From NCBI RefSeq assembly GCF_011405515.1, contig NZ_AP022671.1, forward strand, positions 4,092,001 to 4,156,000: 64,000 bases of DNA, given 5' to 3'. How positions within the stretch are numbered: position 1 is the first letter of the stretch; each line of letters begins with the position of its first letter. The position numbers and the translations under genes were made by a program. The notes beneath the pieces were generated by a model. The model had not been told where the DNA came from and searched no databases. It was given only the letters and a program-made list of their open reading frames with translations. Shown piece by piece: positions 62,715 through 64,000 of the stretch. The DNA comes from Nitrospira sp. KM1. Its GTDB lineage: Bacteria > Nitrospirota > Nitrospiria > Nitrospirales > Nitrospiraceae.

Positions 62715-64000
62715 TTACCCTCGTTTTAATTCTCCGTTGAACCGATCCTTCCACCCCGATTCGAACTGCTCATACGACATTGACAGTTGAGATTGAATGG
62801 CGGCATTGAGGGACTGCCTGGCCTTCAGGTGGGTGAGCAGCTGATTGACACTGTGTTGACCAAATCGCTCGATCATATAATGGACAGCCGAATTGGCTTC
62901 GACATACGCCATGGCAGCCGTTTCAGGTGGTAAGTGTCCCCAAGCGCCTTCCAATGCTGTAAGGGGAATGAACGTCCAATCCTGACCCTGTGCCGGTTGA
63001 ATACCGGACCATGTTTCTCCCGACAACTGCATAGCCAACCCTTCGTTCAGCCAGGTGGGAATGGCGGTACTGCCGAGTCCCAACAGATCGTGCAGCAAGG
63101 CGTGTGAGAATTCATGCCGCAAGACCCGTGTGAGCCATGCACGATCGGTGGTGGCGCCCTCGGTCGGAATCTGAATCCGTCCAAGGACAGAATCAAATAG
63201 CCCGTCTGCCCACAACGGGGAACCCGTTTCACTTTGGAATTCGGATTTGGTTTGCAGAACGACCGTGATCGGTTTCGATGGAAAGTGTCCGAACTTTTGT
63301 CCGATCTCACGATAGGCCTCTTCCAGGATTTCCTGCACGACGATCCAGGTATCCGGATCGGCTTGCCCATCGAACTTGACCGTAAAGTGGGTGCTATCCC
63401 GCCTTGTCAGCCGGTCCTCGGAGTCCTCCGTCCGCTTAATCTTTGCCGATACTGTCCGGAGATACGATTGTACTGCGGGATCTTTCCCGGATCTGTCAGT
63501 GGCGTGGTCAAGGTGCCGGGCTGCCTCACGCAGCCGGTCGTGTTCCCGCAGATAGTCCGCCATGGCGAGATGGGGAAACGGTTCATCCGGCGCGAGAGTG
63601 ATCAAATGTTCAAGAAAATCGAGATTCATGGCCGGATCCCGCAGCTCCCAGTATGCATGCGCAAGGTTGAGGAGGATGACCGAGTTCTTGGGATCGAGGG
63701 AAGCCGCCTTCTTGAACGTATGAACTGAGATTTGCGTTCCACCGATCTTCTCTTGTTCGATTCCCAGATTATTCCACAGGATCGCGAGATACGGACGTAC
63801 TGCGGGATCTGAAGCCATTTTGGATGGCGCATTGGCGAGTTTGGATTCGACCAGCTGCAGATTGCCCTTCTCCAGTTCATCGCGGACTTCGGCCAGCATA
63901 TCGTGATGCCTTGTTTCCGGCACCACACTCGGATCGATCGTGCGCGTCTGCTTCGGAAGCGGTTCATTGGCATCCAGGTTGGAAGCATCTCCAGACGCCG
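62715..64000 (-). CDS. TPR protein with zinc metallopeptidase (gluzincin-like) domain, 5' end outside window
   Basis: The frame is open to the right edge (upstream coding reads NLDANEPLPKQTRTIDPSV into VPETRHH), so the start lies outside the window. From about 63930 leftward the protein has TPR-like repeats (VILLNLAHAYWELRDPAMNL, FPHLAMADYLREHDRLREA), then a peptidase_MA-type domain with the zinc motif HEFSHALLHD (HExxH) and the downstream EGLAMQLSGETWSG helix. It is probably a periplasmic or envelope-associated peptidase. A signal peptide cannot be judged. Confidence 0.75.
   Translation of the reverse strand, partial: ASGDASNLDANEPLPKQTRTIDPSVVPETRHHDMLAEVRDELEKGNLQLVESKLANAPSKMASDPAVRPYLAILWNNLGIEQEKIGGTQISVHTFKKAASLDPKNSVILLNLAHAYWELRDPAMNLDFLEHLITLAPDEPFPHLAMADYLREHDRLREAARHLDHATDRSGKDPAVQSYLRTVSAKIKRTEDSEDRLTRRDSTHFTVKFDGQADPDTWIVVQEILEEAYREIGQKFGHFPSKPITVVLQTKSEFQSETGSPLWADGLFDSVLGRIQIPTEGATTDRAWLTRVLRHEFSHALLHDLLGLGSTAIPTWLNEGLAMQLSGETWSGIQPAQGQDWTFIPLTALEGAWGHLPPETAAMAYVEANSAVHYMIERFGQHSVNQLLTHLKARQSLNAAIQSQLSMSYEQFESGWKDRFNGELKRG

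Overview
The window looks like chromosomal DNA of a Nitrospira-type nitrite oxidiser (phylum Nitrospirota). This is inferred from gene content. The strongest pointer is a periplasmic chlorite dismutase very close to my memory of the Nitrospira defluvii enzyme. A NarK-type transporter, a cyanase with a nitrite/cyanate ABC transporter, ammonium transporters, a haem-rich redox module and moderately high GC all fit. No amo, hao-cluster or nxr genes are present, so canonical versus comammox Nitrospira cannot be decided.

Layout. (1) 1-10.1 kb is a nitrogen-acquisition region on the + strand: a three-gene nitrate/nitrite/cyanate-type ABC transporter, cynS, amtB, a small winged-helix protein, a divergent second Amt, a Rieske protein, a cytochrome b and an HAO-like octahaem cytochrome c. 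The leaders of the transporter operon and of amtB carry hexaloop hairpins that overlap intrinsic terminators, the architecture of ANTAR-controlled antitermination. The Rieske protein lacks a cluster His ligand (Asp instead) and the cytochrome b lacks the Qo-site Glu (PPWY instead of PEWY), so the module is probably not an ordinary bc complex. Feeding quinol electrons to an ammonia-forming octahaem enzyme is an attractive but unproven idea. (2) 10.1-16 kb is a plastic region: an orphan Rhs tip with a metalloprotease-like toxin end and a lipoprotein candidate immunity gene, bracketed by diverged direct repeats of Rhs remnants, then a frameshifted gene, a PQQ-type beta-propeller lipoprotein and a small membrane protein. 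(3) 16-36 kb is mixed housekeeping and signalling: HtrA-like protease, an RNase HI-ROK kinase fusion, GST/VOC genes behind a frameshifted membrane protein gene, MltC-like transglycosylase, a lone receiver protein, two divergent single-domain GlnE-like genes, a hybrid kinase/response regulator pair, groEL-groES and rpoH. (4) 35.7-48.3 kb is narK followed by a compact + strand rib-nusB-pur run (ribBA, ribH, nusB, purB, cld, purC, purS, purQ, purL, purF), with cld translationally coupled to purB. (5) 48.4-56.8 kb is a RiPP biosynthetic locus, the most novel part: lasso-type leader peptidase (B2), ABC exporter, two ATP-grasp proteins (one degenerate), a PqqD-type recognition protein (B1), a 44-residue precursor candidate with a YxxPxL leader motif, HPrK-like kinase, di-iron hydroxylase and nucleotidyltransferase. 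No lasso cyclase is seen; the ATP-grasp enzyme and a core rich in Lys/Ser/Asp/Glu suggest a lasso-leader/graspetide hybrid. (6) 57-64 kb holds a TlpA-like thioredoxin, a tightly packed operon (degenerate MBL-fold protein, TPR protein, methyltransferase), a DCC protein, a secreted protein of unknown function and, running off the right edge, a TPR/metallopeptidase gene.

No rRNA, tRNA, CRISPR array or intact insertion sequence was recognised. All family names come from reading motifs by eye; no searches were run.
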